64,000 nt of DNA. It comes from Benincasa hispida. Its lineage: Eukaryota > Streptophyta > Magnoliopsida > Cucurbitales > Cucurbitaceae. The position numbers and the translations under genes are program-made. Below are positions 10,521 through 22,983 of this stretch, in pieces. Every line of letters starts with the position of its first letter. Positions within the stretch are counted from its first letter, which is position 1. A model generated the notes under the pieces. It was not told where the DNA came from and made no database searches. It saw only the letters and a program-made list of their open reading frames with translations. The DNA lies in assembly GCF_009727055.1 (NCBI RefSeq), contig NC_052353.1, positions 48,276,193-48,340,192 of the forward strand, in the 5' to 3' direction.

Positions 10521-12159
10521 GATGAATAAAGGTTTACTTTTATTCCTACATTTTTAAATTCTCTAACAGTTGATTTGCATTCTGTTAACAATATTCATAT
10601 TTTTCATCTATAGGTATGGAGCTACAGAGTATCTCTTCTCTTTCTTTCTTTATTATTTTTTTCTTTTTTACATTTTTTATAGTGGACTTTATTAGTTTTT
10701 AATAGACTTCATTCATTTTTGTAATGTACTTTGTGTGTTTTTCTAGTCGACTTTGTTCATTTTTGTAATGGAATTTATTATTTCATTCATATCTATAATT
10801 TTAATAATTGATTGCTGTTATTATTATTATTATCTTTGTTAATGTCTCGTTAATCACATTTTAGTATTTTTTTTACGGATTTGGGGTATTTACTAATTCC
10901 ATACAATTATATCTCCAATAGGAGCACTGCTCCTAATTAGTATGGGGAGATTTAATCTAATGTTGTATTAGAGTGTTGCAGAAGAGGGACACTAATATAA
11001 TGTAATATTGTGTTAGATTCACGTACCATGCCTTTAGTTATAATAGTTTGATTTTTTGGGATTTATGCATATTTGGGTTTATCCAACTACATTAATACCT
11101 CATTACTGCTTTAGTAGAGAGATTGAGACCAAAAACCCATACGTTTCACATGCTTGTCGAAGAATCTATAATTACTTGACAAGATGTTGTTGTTCAGTTT
11201 GGACGACAAATCTATGGAGAGTATATAACTGGATCATTACAGTATGATTAGGCACAAATTTGTGAAGAATTTTTAAGGATTCGACCATCTAAATTAAAGA
11301 GGTCTAGATCATTGAATATCATTTGGTTGGCATTCAAGTTTACATAATTACACATGAATCAAGAACCTCATATAGTATATGACTTGGTTCCAACTTTTCT
11401 AGACTGTCACTAGAAGTTCAAACTAACACTTGGTATTTTTATTGAAATTGTAAATATTTTAGGTAAGAAGTTAGTAGTATTACTGTTTTATTTATTTAAA
11501 TGTATAATTTTAAAAATCATTATAGCATTTCTTATTGTAAATTGAATAAAAAATATAAATTTATTATCTTATTATTTCAATTTAAAAAAAAAAAAAAAAC
11601 TAGCACTAACAGGCAACATACATGACTAATTATAATTTGTCAACATACATACGTACATACAAATTATTAATAGTATTATAAATATATATTAATATATTGA
11701 TATATTATAAAAATAATAAACAAATATCAAGACGTATGGGGTTGGAGATGCATGGCGGGGATCCCTTCCCCACCCTAAACACATCCCCTATCGGGGACTT
11801 AAATTAAATCTATAAGTTTGGCTTCATACCCAATCAAACATGGGATTATCCGCCCGATTGGGTTAGAGATGCGATAGCACGAGAAATTATGGCATCTCTA
11901 CATGGCGACGAACTCCAACCAACAATTTCATCGTTCATCTCCAATTACTAAGTCTAACGACCAACTCGATTGCTCATATACTAAAAGAAAAAAATCTTGA
12001 ATGATGAAAGTGTTTTTAAATACAAATTTGAAATTATTAATAAGTGTATAATATTTAATAGTCGTCTTGTAAAATAATTTGATATTGAGGGATTGTCTAA
12101 GGTTGGCCAAGTCATCTCCGTAGAACTACTTTTCACAGACATCCAAAAGACTAACAGTT
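10521..12159. other. AT-rich intergenic DNA, no gene seen
   Basis: The stretch has T-rich tracts (10640-10690), a 17-18 nt poly-A run near 11583-11600, and short AT inverted repeats near 11650-11710. Between about 11735 and 11900 a G/C-richer patch (GGGGATCCCTTCCCCACCC and relatives) stands out and looks like a degenerate short repeat element, but I cannot define its ends. No coding region can be supported. Confidence 0.5.
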
Positions 12160-12393
12160 TTTAAATAGTTCCACCATAGTCTAGAAAGAGAATCCCGGGT
12201 GGAGAAACCACCGCAATTTTTCCTGGAAGAAACAATAACAAAATTTTCAATCTGTGGCACAAAAAGAAGGGTCACTAGGATTCTTACATCACAACAACGG
12301 TCAACAGAGCAATCAAGCAAGTAGCTTACAACAACCACCACAATCCTCTTCTTGGAGAACCTATTGAAGTAATATATAGAGAAAAACGAGACA
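12160..12393 (+). pseudogene. gypsy A gag, C-terminal tail (5'-truncated element)
   Basis: The motif NPGWRNHRNFSW is read at 12191-12226. It aligns with NPGWQNHPTFSW of gypsy B (about 23737), in the Gln/Asn-rich region after the Gag zinc knuckle. A frameshift separates it from the phase of 12394 onward, in which LLK-stop-YIEKNE corresponds to LLKQYIEKNE in gypsy B (CAA to TAA at 12370). Everything upstream (5' LTR, primer site, most of gag) is missing, so the element is truncated at about 12150. Confidence 0.75.
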
Positions 12394-15300
12394 GTGCTTC
12401 AAATTCAGGCTACGTCCATCTGCAATCTTGAATTGCAAATGGGCCAGATTACAAGTGAGCTGAAAAGTAGACCGCAAGGGGCGTTGCCAAGTTCTACCGA
12501 ACTTCCACGCAACCTAGGGGGATCAGGTAAGGAGCAATGTCAGGTTGTGACATTGTGTAGTGGAAAGACTGTGGAAGGGGAAAAGAAGAAGCATAGTAGA
12601 ACAACTTCCATCGCAACGAAGCCTGAGATTGCGGTAACGCAAGAAGAAGAAAGAGAAAATGAAGTAATTGAACCTAAGGTTGCGTCAACCTCAACGTCAA
12701 ATGAAATGGGAACCATGAAAGTTCAGTTACCACCTTTCCATCAGAGGCTAAGGAAGAAGAAAAACGAAGAGGTACAGTACCAACGCTTCTTAACCATGTT
12801 AAAGCAATTACATGTTAACATTCCTTTCAGTGAAGCAATTGAGGAAATGTCTGCCTATGCCAAGTTTCTGAAGGACATGGTAACTAAGAAGAGAGGCACT
12901 GGAAAATTTGCCACGGTGGCATTAACGCAAAGTTCCAAATCTATTATCCCATCGAAGATGAGCAATCCTGGGAGCTTCACTATTCCTTGCTCCATAGGAG
13001 GACTCTATATTGGGCAAGCCTTGGGTGACTTGGGGGCCAGCATAAATTTGATGCCGCTGTCAATTTTTAGACAATTAAATGTGGGGCAACTTGTGCCCAC
13101 ATCAATGACTCTCCAATTGGCTGACAGATCCCTGGTTCATCTAGAAGGTAAGGTGAAGGATATGCTGATCACAATTGATAAATTTATTCTACCAGCTGAC
13201 TTCATCATTCTAGACTATGAGGCCAACAAAGATGTGCCCATCATTTTGGGGTGACCTTTCCTATCAACGGGTCTTGCTCAAATTGATGTGCACAAGGGAG
13301 AAATCACTTTGAGTATAAATGGACAGAAGCTCAAATTTAATATAATTCGTGCCGTGAAATTTCCGGATGAAGAAGACCTGCAAGATTTCGATGATGACCT
13401 GAATTTGATTGAAGAAGAAAAGTCTAATGAAGAGTGTGAAGAAGAGGATGCCAAGGCATCCGTAGCTGCGTGCAATGCGATCGTAGCAAAAACAAACAAA
13501 GAAGAAGAAATGATTGCAACGTAAGAAGAAGAGCCAAAAGAAGAAAGAAAAACAATGCAACCTTCCCTCATGGAACCACCAACACTTGAACTAAAGACCC
13601 TACCAACCCATTTGAAGTATGCATTTCTAGGGCGGAATGAGAAGCTTCCAGTGATAATTTCCTCTACGCTCAATGAAGATCAAGAGAATGCGTTGATGGG
13701 CATTCTCAAAAAACATGTGCGAGCAATTGGCTAGATGCTCGCTGACATCAGAGGAATTAGTCCCGCGTACTGCATGCACAACATTCGTCTTGACGACGAC
13801 CACAAAGCAACAATTGAAAATCAATGCAAACTTAACCTTGCGATGAAGAAGGTCGTCAAAAAGAAAATTATCAAGTGGCTGGATGTGAGCATTATCTATC
13901 CTATAGCAAATAGCATGTAGGTTAGCCCCGTGCAATGTGTGTCAAAGAAGGGCGGAATGATGGTAGTCCCAAATGAGAACAATGAATTAATACCGCAAAG
14001 GACCATCTCTTGATGGTGCATATGCATGGACTACTGCAAGTTGAATGTGGCCACAAAGAAAGATCACTTCCCTCTGCCATTCATCGATCAAATGCTGGAC
14101 CGACTAGCAGGGAATGATTTTTACTGCTTCTTGGATGGGTATGCTGGATACAATCAAATCATGATAGCTTCTGAAGATCAAGACAAGACCACATTCACCT
14201 AGCCATATGGGACATTTGCTTTTTGCCGCATGACGTTTGGCCTCTGCAATGTGCCGAGCACGTTCCAGAGGTGTATGATGGTAATCTTTTCAGATTATCT
14301 CAAGGACTCAGTGGAAATAGTTATGGATGACTTCTCCGTTTATGGGAACACTTATGAAGTCTACCTAGCCAATTTGGAGAAAATTCTGAAGAGATGTAAA
14401 GAGACGAACTTGGTACTCAACTGGGAAAAATGTCACTTCATGGTGAAAGAGGGTATAGTGTTGGGACATAAGGTCTCCCGAGAAGGGTTAGAGGTGGACA
14501 AAGAAAAGATTGAAGCAATTGAAAAACTCCCACCTCGAAACAGCGTGAAGGCTGTGTGAAGCTTCTTGGGGCATGCTGGACTCTATAGACGATTTGTCAA
14601 GGAATTTTCTAAGATTGCATGACCATTGAGTGCGTTGTTAGAGGTGGATAGAAAATTTGAGTTTGACAACAGTTTCCTCAACGCATTCAGATTATTAAAA
14701 GATGCGCTGATTACCGCGCCCATACTAATTGCGCCGGATTGGAAAATTCAATTTGAAATCATGTGCGATTCAAGCAGGTATGCAATGGGGGCTGCATTAG
14801 CACAAAAGAAGAAAACTATTTTGCACCCTATCGCATATGCGAGTAAAACTATAAACTCTGCTCAAATAAATTATACCACCATTGAGAAAGAACTCCTGGC
14901 TGTGATTTTTGCGTTGGAGAAATTCAGGGCATATATATTGGGAACCAAGGTATTCATTCACACTGATCACTCAGCAATCAAATATTTAATGACAAAAAAG
15001 GACGCAAAGACAAGGTTGATCAGATGGGTTCTCCTCCTTCAAGAATTTGATATCAAGATAATTGATTGGAAGAAGACAGAGAATCAAGTTGCGGATCACT
15101 TGTCTAGGCTGAAAAATCTTGAGGTTGACCGCAATAAATCTGAAGTGAGTGTCGTGTTTCCGGACGAGCAGTTGTTCCACATAGAAGAATTGCCCTGGTA
15201 TACGGACATCGTTAATTATTTGGTCTGTGAACAATTTCCTGAAGATTACACCTACCATCAACAGAAGAAGCCCAAGCATGAATGCAAACATTATTATTGG

Positions 15301-16494
15301 GATGAGCCGAATATGAACAAAAGAGGTGCAGACCAAATCATTCGATTATGCATACGAAATGTTGCTCAACAATGCATATTGTCACAATGCCACGATTCGC
15401 CATACAGAGAGCATTTTGGAGGGCGACGCACTACAACCAAAGTTTTTCAAAGTGGATTCTTTTGGCCTTCATTATTTAAGGATGTTGTTGACTACGTAAT
15501 AAAATGTGATCGGTGTCAACACACCGGCAACATTTCATGGGAGAACGCAATGCCAATGAACACTATCTTGAAGTTGGAATTATTTGACGTATGGGGGATT
15601 GATTTCATGGGGTCATTCCCTCCTTCGCATGGTATGCACTATATTTTATTGGTAGTCGATTATGTCTCCAAGTGGGTAGAGGCAATAGCATGCGCCACAA
15701 GTGATATGGCGGTGGTCTCCCAGTTCCTCAAGAGAAATATTTTCACGCATTTTGGCACTCCCCGTGCCATCATAAGTGATGAAAGATCACACTTTGTCAA
15801 TCACAATATCAAGGAGCTGCTGTGCAAGTACAATATCCTTCACAAAGTAGCCACCACATACCATCCGCAAATGAATGGCCAGGCTGAAGTGTCAAATCGT
15901 GAAATTAAATTGATACTTGAGAAGGTAGTAAAACCTTCACGGAAAGATTGGGCAATGAAGCTTGATGATGCGTTGTGGGCATACCAGACCGCATTTAAAA
16001 CACCAATAAGTATGTCCCCCTATGCGTTGGTATTTGGCAAGGCGTGTCATTTGCCTTTGAAGCTAGAGTATAAAGCATTGTGGGCGGTCAAGAAGTTGAA
16101 TTTCGATTTAAGGAAAGCAAGGGAAGCGTAAAAAATGCAACTAGTCGAGCTAAAAGAATGGAGGATCAACGCATATGAGAATGCGAAGATTTATAAAGAG
16201 CATACCAAGCACTGACATGATAAACGCATATGCGTTAGAAACCTCTAAGTCAGGCAAAAGGTCTTAAATTTCAATTCAAAATTGCAGCTTTTCCCAGGAA
16301 AATTAAAATTGCGCTGGTCCGGTCCCTTCATCATCAAAGAAATATTTCCACATGATGCGGTGGAACTGATCACCAAGGATGGCAGTCGAACATTCAAGGT
16401 TAATGGACAACGGATCAAGGCATATTGCAGAGGAGATTTCCAGTCAGAAACAGCCTCCGCAAAGTTGAAAAATACGAACTACCCTCTTACATGA
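12394..16494 (+). pseudogene. gypsy A pol: protease, RT, RNase H, integrase
   Basis: One reading phase carries the whole Pol of a Ty3/gypsy element (PR-RT-RH-IN order). Protease (about 13020): DLGASINLMPLSIF and a later DVPIILG. RT: KKKIIKWLD, CMDYCKLN, FIDQMLDRLAG, GLCN, and the active site MDDFSVYG near 14318. RNase [25 protein letters not shown], then VADHLSRL. Integrase: an HHCC finger ([17 protein letters not shown]), [27 protein letters not shown], and the C-terminal FPGKLKLRWSGPF. All three integrase acidic residues are kept. Eleven in-frame stops lie at 13252, 13522, 13732, 13918, 14011, 14200, 14557, 14620, 16129, 16213 and 16246, with no frameshift. It is non-functional. The lineage is probably Tat/Athila-like, judging by the gypsy B primer site and the polypurine tract. 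Confidence 0.93.
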
Positions 16495-17148
16495 CTTTTG
16501 AACTCTATTTCCTTCGTGACATTACTTTTATTCAAACTATCTGCATCTTACTCATTCTTATAATTTCCTTCTTTCTCTAAAAAATAAATAAATAAACTTG
16601 GTTTTTTGTTTTAAAATCATTTGACCCTCTCTTTGTCTATTTACAATGATTAAGGCACAGGATTGCGGAGATAGTACCAGAAGAAGCAAATGATCTCACT
16701 CCATTACCGCAATCCACAGAAGCAAAGATCACCGCAAGGATGGATGCATCAATACACACTGCGGGAGACAGTGCAAAATTTGGGGGTGTACTCTTCCTTA
16801 TCCTTATTTCAAATTTTGCACTATCACATTGCATTTCACTTTTCAAAGTTTTATCACTGCACCCTCCTTGATTACCGCAATCAATTAACAAGTAGATAAA
16901 TTTAGTAGTTTATCGCATTCTGTTTCTTTGCCAAGTATAATTTCAATGATGAAAAATATGCTTCTATCTCTTTTGTATATACTAGAGTCAGCTTAATCTT
17001 AAGATAGTCACCTCACGAAATATTTCTAGAAGTTAGGAGTTAGCTAGCTTTCTTTCAAACTCTCTTTACAACGCATTCTATGACCATCACATGACTTATT
17101 TTAATTTCTTTTGGCAATGAGGACATTGCCGCATTTTAAATTTGGGGG
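16495..17148 (+). other. gypsy A 3' untranslated region with two polypurine-tract-like sites
   Basis: This is non-coding. AAAATTTGGGGGTG at 16775-16788 and AAATTTGGGGGTG at 17138-17150 match the sequence directly before the 3' LTR of gypsy B. The second is followed by LTR-like sequence and is the better candidate for the real plus-strand primer. Two similar G-runs per element also occur in gypsy B (28681 and 29399). Confidence 0.6.
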
Positions 17149-18600
17149 TGAGGTATTTATTTTCGACCTTCTCTGCAAGGCTTTGCATTGATCTTGCTCA
17201 CAAACACTTGCCCAGGAAGAATCACTGTTACTTGGTCAGCACAACATTGTGGGCGCATCCAGGTGAATGGATATTTAAGAGCGATGGGATAGAAAGCTGA
17301 TGACAGTCGGATCCAAATTAAGTTAACAGCCGATAATGATCACGAAGTACATTCAACTTTATCGGTGATAATTATTCGGCGCGTCAATCAGGAATTAAAG
17401 TTGTCCCATCTGTACAACCGGGAGAGAGAAGTCGCCTTCCACCATGGAAGCTCTATAAATCTGAAGAATTAAACAGTCGATCAATTCACCACTTTACAAG
17501 TTCACGCCTCTGTCCATAGTTTTCTTTCATTTCAAGGTAGACGCGAGGAAGAAAGTGTGCCAGTAGATCATTCCGATAAGCTTGGGAAAGCACCGGAAGC
17601 TCCAAGACAGAGATTGGGTTGATGCCTGTGGAAGCGGGAACATCTTTAGTTCAGAATAGAGATTCAGTGTAAAAAGCCTCGGTCAGCAAGGAATTGCTAC
17701 AAGGCTCTCTACCTTTACTTCCACTGTCATTTTGTATTCAACTTATTTATAAGAATGGAATTTCTTTCTCTATATCTGTTCACTCTCTGTTGTTCATGCA
17801 TGAGTAGTTAAATTAGTTGAATGGGTTGAGAAGTAATTAGCTATCATAACGAGGGAATCTTCATTCTTACGATTGTCTTGTTTATGAATACTTCATTCGT
17901 CTATTAGAGATACTCAGGAGGGTAGTTTAAGAAGAAGATCTAAACTTGGGAAGGTCAGGTCAGAATCTAGGTTTGGAAGAACTAGATTAGAATGCATAAA
18001 CGAGACATAGGCACTTAGGAATGAGCACTATTTGTTATTAACACATCGTATGCACTTAGCGATAAGATATGATTGTATGCGGTCAACTTGCTTTCATGCA
18101 TTTTGCATCAACGCATAGGACAAGAGTAGAGACTTAGGGATAAGCTCTGTGGACATTTTTCATTCAACACATGCATCCTAGACTTAGGAGCATCACATTT
18201 ACATTGGAAAATGACTTGCTATGCATGGTTGTAACATGATCGCATAGTCTGACGCATTCCCGAGTAACACTAGCTAAAGATCTTCTCAACGCGTTCATCG
18301 CATACTCATTGCATCTATCAACGCAGCTGTCTTTCTCAAATTCGCCACATTTATTTATTTCTTTTTTTATCAATGCAAACAATAAACCAAATACTTCATT
18401 TATTTACCTAGTTACCGCAAAGTTTTCATCAAAATTACCAATGCAATCTATTTTCACAAGTCCCTGTGTTCGACCCTGGACATACAAGGAAACTCGGGGG
18501 AATTTACACTTGAATTCCGCTGGGGAAACTTGAGTGCACAATGCAATCCATCAACGCATATCATCTGTATTTCTACTTAATAAAATAACGCATCAAGCAA
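17149..18600 (+). mobile_element. probable gypsy A 3' LTR, abutted by gypsy B
   Basis: The sequence follows the polypurine-like site and shares the U5 block order of the other gypsy LTRs: TCCCTGTGTTCGACC at about 18460, then GAAACTTGAG, then ATCAACGCATA. It lacks the terminal stem-loop of the gypsy B family. It runs to the first base of the gypsy B LTR. A CA at 18594-18595 followed by AGCAA at 18596-18600 could be the LTR end plus a target duplication. The 5' boundary (TGAGG at 17149) is uncertain. Confidence 0.5.
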
Positions 18601-20599
18601 TGATAACTTGTAGAAATACAAGTTATTTATGCTGTTTTATTTGATATTGCGGCAAAAAGAAAGGAAATTGCGTCGATAGTATAAGAATTGGCTAAGAAAT
18701 ACGAAAATTATGAAATGTCGTAAACACACCCACTAATACCATTGCGATGGAGAATAGAATGTTTCAGTCTCTTTTTTGCAGGAAATAGGTCACCGCATGC
18801 GTTAATGGCTCGAAGACAAAATGTACAATGCATCTACATTGCATGCGCCCATCAATCAAGAATGAAGATTTGATAAACGCAATGACGGCGCATGTGATAA
18901 TCAATCAAGAGCTTTAGCGATTAACGCATTTCAACCGCATGCGGTAATAAAAAACAACACCGCATGCGGCGATCGATCGAAGATGTAAAGAGCAATGCAT
19001 TCGCAGACGATTCTAACAAGTGTACAGCTTTTCGTTGTGCAATTCTGACGAATTGATCGTGTAACAGAAAGGAATTTTTCATTCCACCATTTCAGGAACT
19101 ACCATAATTAGATAGTGGGGACCACAAATTCAAAGAGTCAAGGTCTCGCCTCTAAATAGCTTCCTCAAATTCGCTGAAATGGATACAGATAGATACATAT
19201 ATACACACTCATACAGAGATATATCGATACGGGGAGAGAGGCTGGTCTGAAGCAACTTACAGAGTAAATCTGCGAGAACAACGAAACAAGGCTGAGAGGT
19301 GAGTCTCAGAGCAAAGAATTCTTCCGATTCTCGAAGCTGAAGCTCTGTGCAAAAGGTCAATTCTACCGGGAAAGCAAGCCTGAGAGGGAAGCTTTCCTCT
19401 TTACCACATCCATACGTCGGCAAGCATAAGTCTCCGATCGAGATCTGTGTCAAGACATTGACACTCTTTCTGTATTTATTTCTATTATCTAATTCATCTT
19501 CTGTGTTCATCTTCTTTATTCTCGCATTCACAAATATGTATCAAATGCTTAATTTTAGAATTAAATGTTATCATCGTCATCGTTATCATCTCTCTGTCTC
19601 TTTCCATACATTTATCATCCATTTTCTCCATGATGTGTTCTTAATCCCCCGAGTAAAAAGCGAGAATTAAGCAAGTGAGTCAAATCTATGTTAAGGAATC
19701 ATTTAAGTTTAGCTAAAGCATGCTCGATGGCATCTTCACCTGTGAGAGCAGAAGTGAAGATGTTATTCCACCTATCGAGATAAGGTGGAAGAATGCGTTA
19801 ATTAAAGCGAGAAGTACTTCCAGAGATGGAAACAACCTTGCGTTCATCACATTCATCTCTGTTTCACCATAGACATATGGGAACGCGGCCGATCACTGAA
19901 AGGTCTACGCCAAGGGAAAGCAGAACCTTAGTTGCATCCTTCACGCGATTGACAAACTTGCGTTGTTTATACTCTTACTCTTTCTCTTTCTACTTCATTC
20001 ATAAGACTTGCCATCACACTCATTGATACTTTTGTCCAACTTCACAGCCAATCCTCGACCCCTGTATCATGTATCATGTATCATAGTAGATTAGGGTTTT
20101 ACATTATCAACAAATTTTATTTACAACGCATTTTACTTTCCAACGCATTTTTACTTTCAGTGCAATTTACATTTCTGTACAAACAAAAATTCTTTATTCA
20201 TTATTAAAACTGGTCGCTTGTATCACATAAGTATCACATTTAACGACAATAATCCCTGTGTTCGACCTCGGATCACTCTGAGAATCTTGTGTTGGAATTA
20301 TACTTGGTTTCAGCACAAGGAAACTTGTGACACGCACTACTTCATCGCATACTACGAGCATATCACTATCAACGCATACACTTAGAATGTAGTATTGCAT
20401 AAAATGTCTTTATCGCAAAGTACTTGATGCGTATAGAGCATCATTCATTCATTCATCAGTGCAATAGATAAAGATAACACTCCATTTTTTATCCTCACAA
20501 GTTTATGGCAACATGAGCTTGTATTACATTCATCCTTCAGTAGTGTCTATAAGCGATACAAAACATAACACAACACAACATTTAATTTTCATCCACACA
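18601..20599 (+). mobile_element. gypsy B 5' LTR
   Basis: The LTR starts TGATAACTTG with a 10-bp-arm stem-loop. It is collinear with 29412-31398 over its whole length with scattered, mostly C/T and G/A, differences; it is clearly an LTR pair with a few percent divergence by eye. A TATA-like CTCTAAATAGC lies at about 19149. The U5 includes CCCTGTGTTCGACCTCGG. The exact 3' end is ambiguous because CACACAAGTTTA precedes the primer site; the last CA candidates are 20594-20599. Confidence 0.88.
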
Positions 20600-20605
20600 A
20601 GTTTA

Positions 20606-20623
20606 TGGCACCGTTGTTGGGGA
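20606..20623 (+). promoter_or_regulatory. gypsy B primer binding site (tRNA-Asp type)
   Basis: TGGCACCGTTGTTGGGGA differs at three positions from TGGCGCCGTTGCCGGGGA, the complement of the 3' end of plant tRNA-Asp used by Tat/Athila-type gypsy elements. All three differences are G-to-A or C-to-T. It lies a few bases after the 5' LTR, as expected for minus-strand priming. Confidence 0.82.
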
Positions 20624-20717
20624 TTAGTAACGGTTAGTGTTGAATACTTTTATGGTATTTTGCATAACAGACCTCTGCTGTACTGTCTGTTTATCGCGAA
20701 GAGCAGGCTGACAGTTT

Positions 20718-21049
20718 ATGAGTACTGGAATTGATCCAGAAATTCTAAGCTGACCCAGAGATCTGGTGTACATTTTGCGCAAGAGAACATCAAAACCAAA
20801 TTAGGCGAAGGAGAAACATGGAATATAATAATAAGAGGCCCGATGGGAAATCAAGGGGTAAATTGGCCAGCGTAAGATCTTGTATTTCTTGCTATCGACC
20901 ACAATATCCCTATGAGAAACTATGCGACGCCAAATGTTTATAACTTCTCGCCCAGAATTTCAAGACCCACGGTTGCAGAGAATGCAAGGTTTAAGATAAG
21001 GCAGGTCATGCTTCAAATGATCCAAAATGCGGGAAAATTCAGAGGTCTA
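20718..21049 (+). pseudogene. gypsy B gag, N-terminal part
   Basis: Gag starts at ATG 20718 (MSTGIDPEI...) about 95 bp after the primer site. Early stops and phase changes follow. Near 20925-21049 the pattern RNYATPNVYNFSPRISRPT then AENARF and MLQMIQNAGKFRGL is clear. The reading stops at 21049, where an inverted solo LTR begins; it continues at 22989 with QGEDSHAHLTSF. Confidence 0.8.
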
Positions 21050-22983
21050 TGTAACGCATATATGACATAATTTTAATCTAAGCTTGATGACATAAAATGC
21101 GATTATGCCATAAACTTGCTGACATGTATGAATATGAATGAATAAAATTAATCTTCTTATGTCATACAACACATGAATGATTGTGATGATATGTGATACT
21201 ATTTCTAGATATGCGTTATTAATGAATGTTCTTGTAGTATGTTGTGCGTTATCACAAGTTTTCCTACGTTGAAACCAAGTATAATTTCACCGCAAGTTTC
21301 TCAGTGTGATCCGTGGTCGAACACTGGGATTGTTTTAGGTTGATTATGTTACGTTCGTGATATATGCGATCGAGGGTTTTTCAATTTAATAAAAGTGTGG
21401 TTTTTACATGCGATAAAGTAAATTGTGAAGTAAAGTAAAGATAAGCGATAAAAATGCGATAATAAAGTAAATTGCAATAAAAGTAAAGTGCGATAAAATA
21501 AACCTAAGCTATGACGATACAAGATAAAGGCTACATGATACAAGATAACGAGGTTGAGACTGACTGTGAAGAATATACAAAGATTTTGTTATGCGGTGGC
21601 AAGGCTTATTTGCGAAACAGAAAGAGAAAGGATAATTAATATAAACAGCGCAAGTTTCTTAATTGCGTTAAAGATATAAGTATGGTTCCGCTTTCCCTTG
21701 GCGTACACCTCTCGGTGATCGGCCGTGTTTCCCACATCTCTGTGGTCAAACAGGGACAAACGTAATGAACGTAAGGTTGCTTCCATCTCTGGAAGTATTT
21801 CTTGCTTTAGTTAACGCATTCTTCTAACCTTCTCTCGACAAATCAGAATGGCATCTTCACTTCTGCTCTCACAGGTGAAGATGTCGTCTAACATGCTTTA
21901 GCTAAACATCTTTATTTATTTAGCACAAATTAAGTTACTTGTTTAATTCATATTAATCACCAAGGGATTAAGTAAACATCGTGGAGAAAGCGATTACTGG
22001 AGGAACGAAAATAGACAGAAATGTGGAAATGAAAGTGATCGTGACATTTAATTATAAAATCAAGCGTCTGATACATGGTTGTGAATGATTTAGACTAAGA
22101 AATTGAAATACAATTGATGAATAAGAGTTAGAAACAGATATAGAAGAGTGCCAATGTCTTGACACCGATCTGGATGGAGAGATTGCTTGCCGGCGTAGAT
22201 GGAGTGAATGGAAGGATGAGCTTCCCTCTCAGGCTTGCTCAACTGGTAGAGTTGATCTAGGTACAGAGCTTCACGGTGGGGATTTGGAATGATTCGCCCT
22301 GGGACTCACCTCTCAGCCTTGTCTCTTTTCTTCTCGGATCTTCTTTGATCAACACTCAGATCAGCCTCTCTCTCAATAGCCTCGTATCAATTATCCCTCG
22401 TATCAAGTATATCTTTTAGTAAATTCTTTGAGGGTATTTATAGATGAAAGCTTTGACTCTCTGACTTGTGGTCCGTATTGTATTGTTATGGAAATTTCGA
22501 GAATGGTGGAATAAATATTCCTTCTGTTATGCAATCAATCCATCGAAAATGCACAACGGTTAGTTGTACACGTGTCAAAATCCTCCGTGATTGCGCTTCT
22601 CATTTGAATCTTCGATCGTGTGCCCGCATGCGATGGTGTTTTTTATTACCGCATGCGGTTGAAGTTTAGCTTTGGATCGATTGTCGCATGTGCCATCATT
22701 GCATTGATCGTCTATTCATTCCTGAATGATGGGCGTAATGCGACGTAGATGCGTTAATCTTTCTCTCTTGAGCCTTGAGCACATACGCTGATTGAATATC
22801 CTGCAAAACAGACTTGAAATATTCTTTTCTACCATCACAATGGTGTTAGTGGGTGTATTGACGAAAATTTATAATTATTGTATTTCTTAGTTAATTTCTC
22901 TACAACTGATGCAATTTTCCTCTCTTTTTGCCGCAATATCTAAATAAAGTAGTATAAATAACTTGTATTTCTACAAGTTATCA
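21050..22983 (-). mobile_element. inverted gypsy solo LTR nested in gypsy B gag
   Basis: Read on the minus strand it begins TGATAACTTGTAGAAATACA with the same stem-loop as the gypsy B LTRs and ends CGTTACA. The plus-strand ends are TGTAACGC and AAGTTATCA. The 5-bp repeat GTCTA at 21045-21049 and 22984-22988 is the target duplication. Without the insert and one GTCTA, the gag codons for F-R-G-L and Q-G-E-D join in phase. The 3' third differs clearly from the gypsy B LTR, so it belongs to a sister subfamily. Confidence 0.95.

Noticed and set aside
13278..13673. 131-codon minus-strand frame with a Ser-rich start
   Set aside because: It is a shadow of the acidic Glu/Asp-rich linker of gypsy A on the plus strand.
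19130..19670. Similar open frames in both strands at 19130-19670 and 30144-30507
   Set aside because: They are paired LTR copies of gypsy B, with no protein homology.
20498..20515. A second primer-site-like TTTATGGCAACATGAG in the gypsy B 5' LTR
   Set aside because: It occurs in both LTRs and matches the tRNA-Asp complement poorly; the site at 20606 fits much better.
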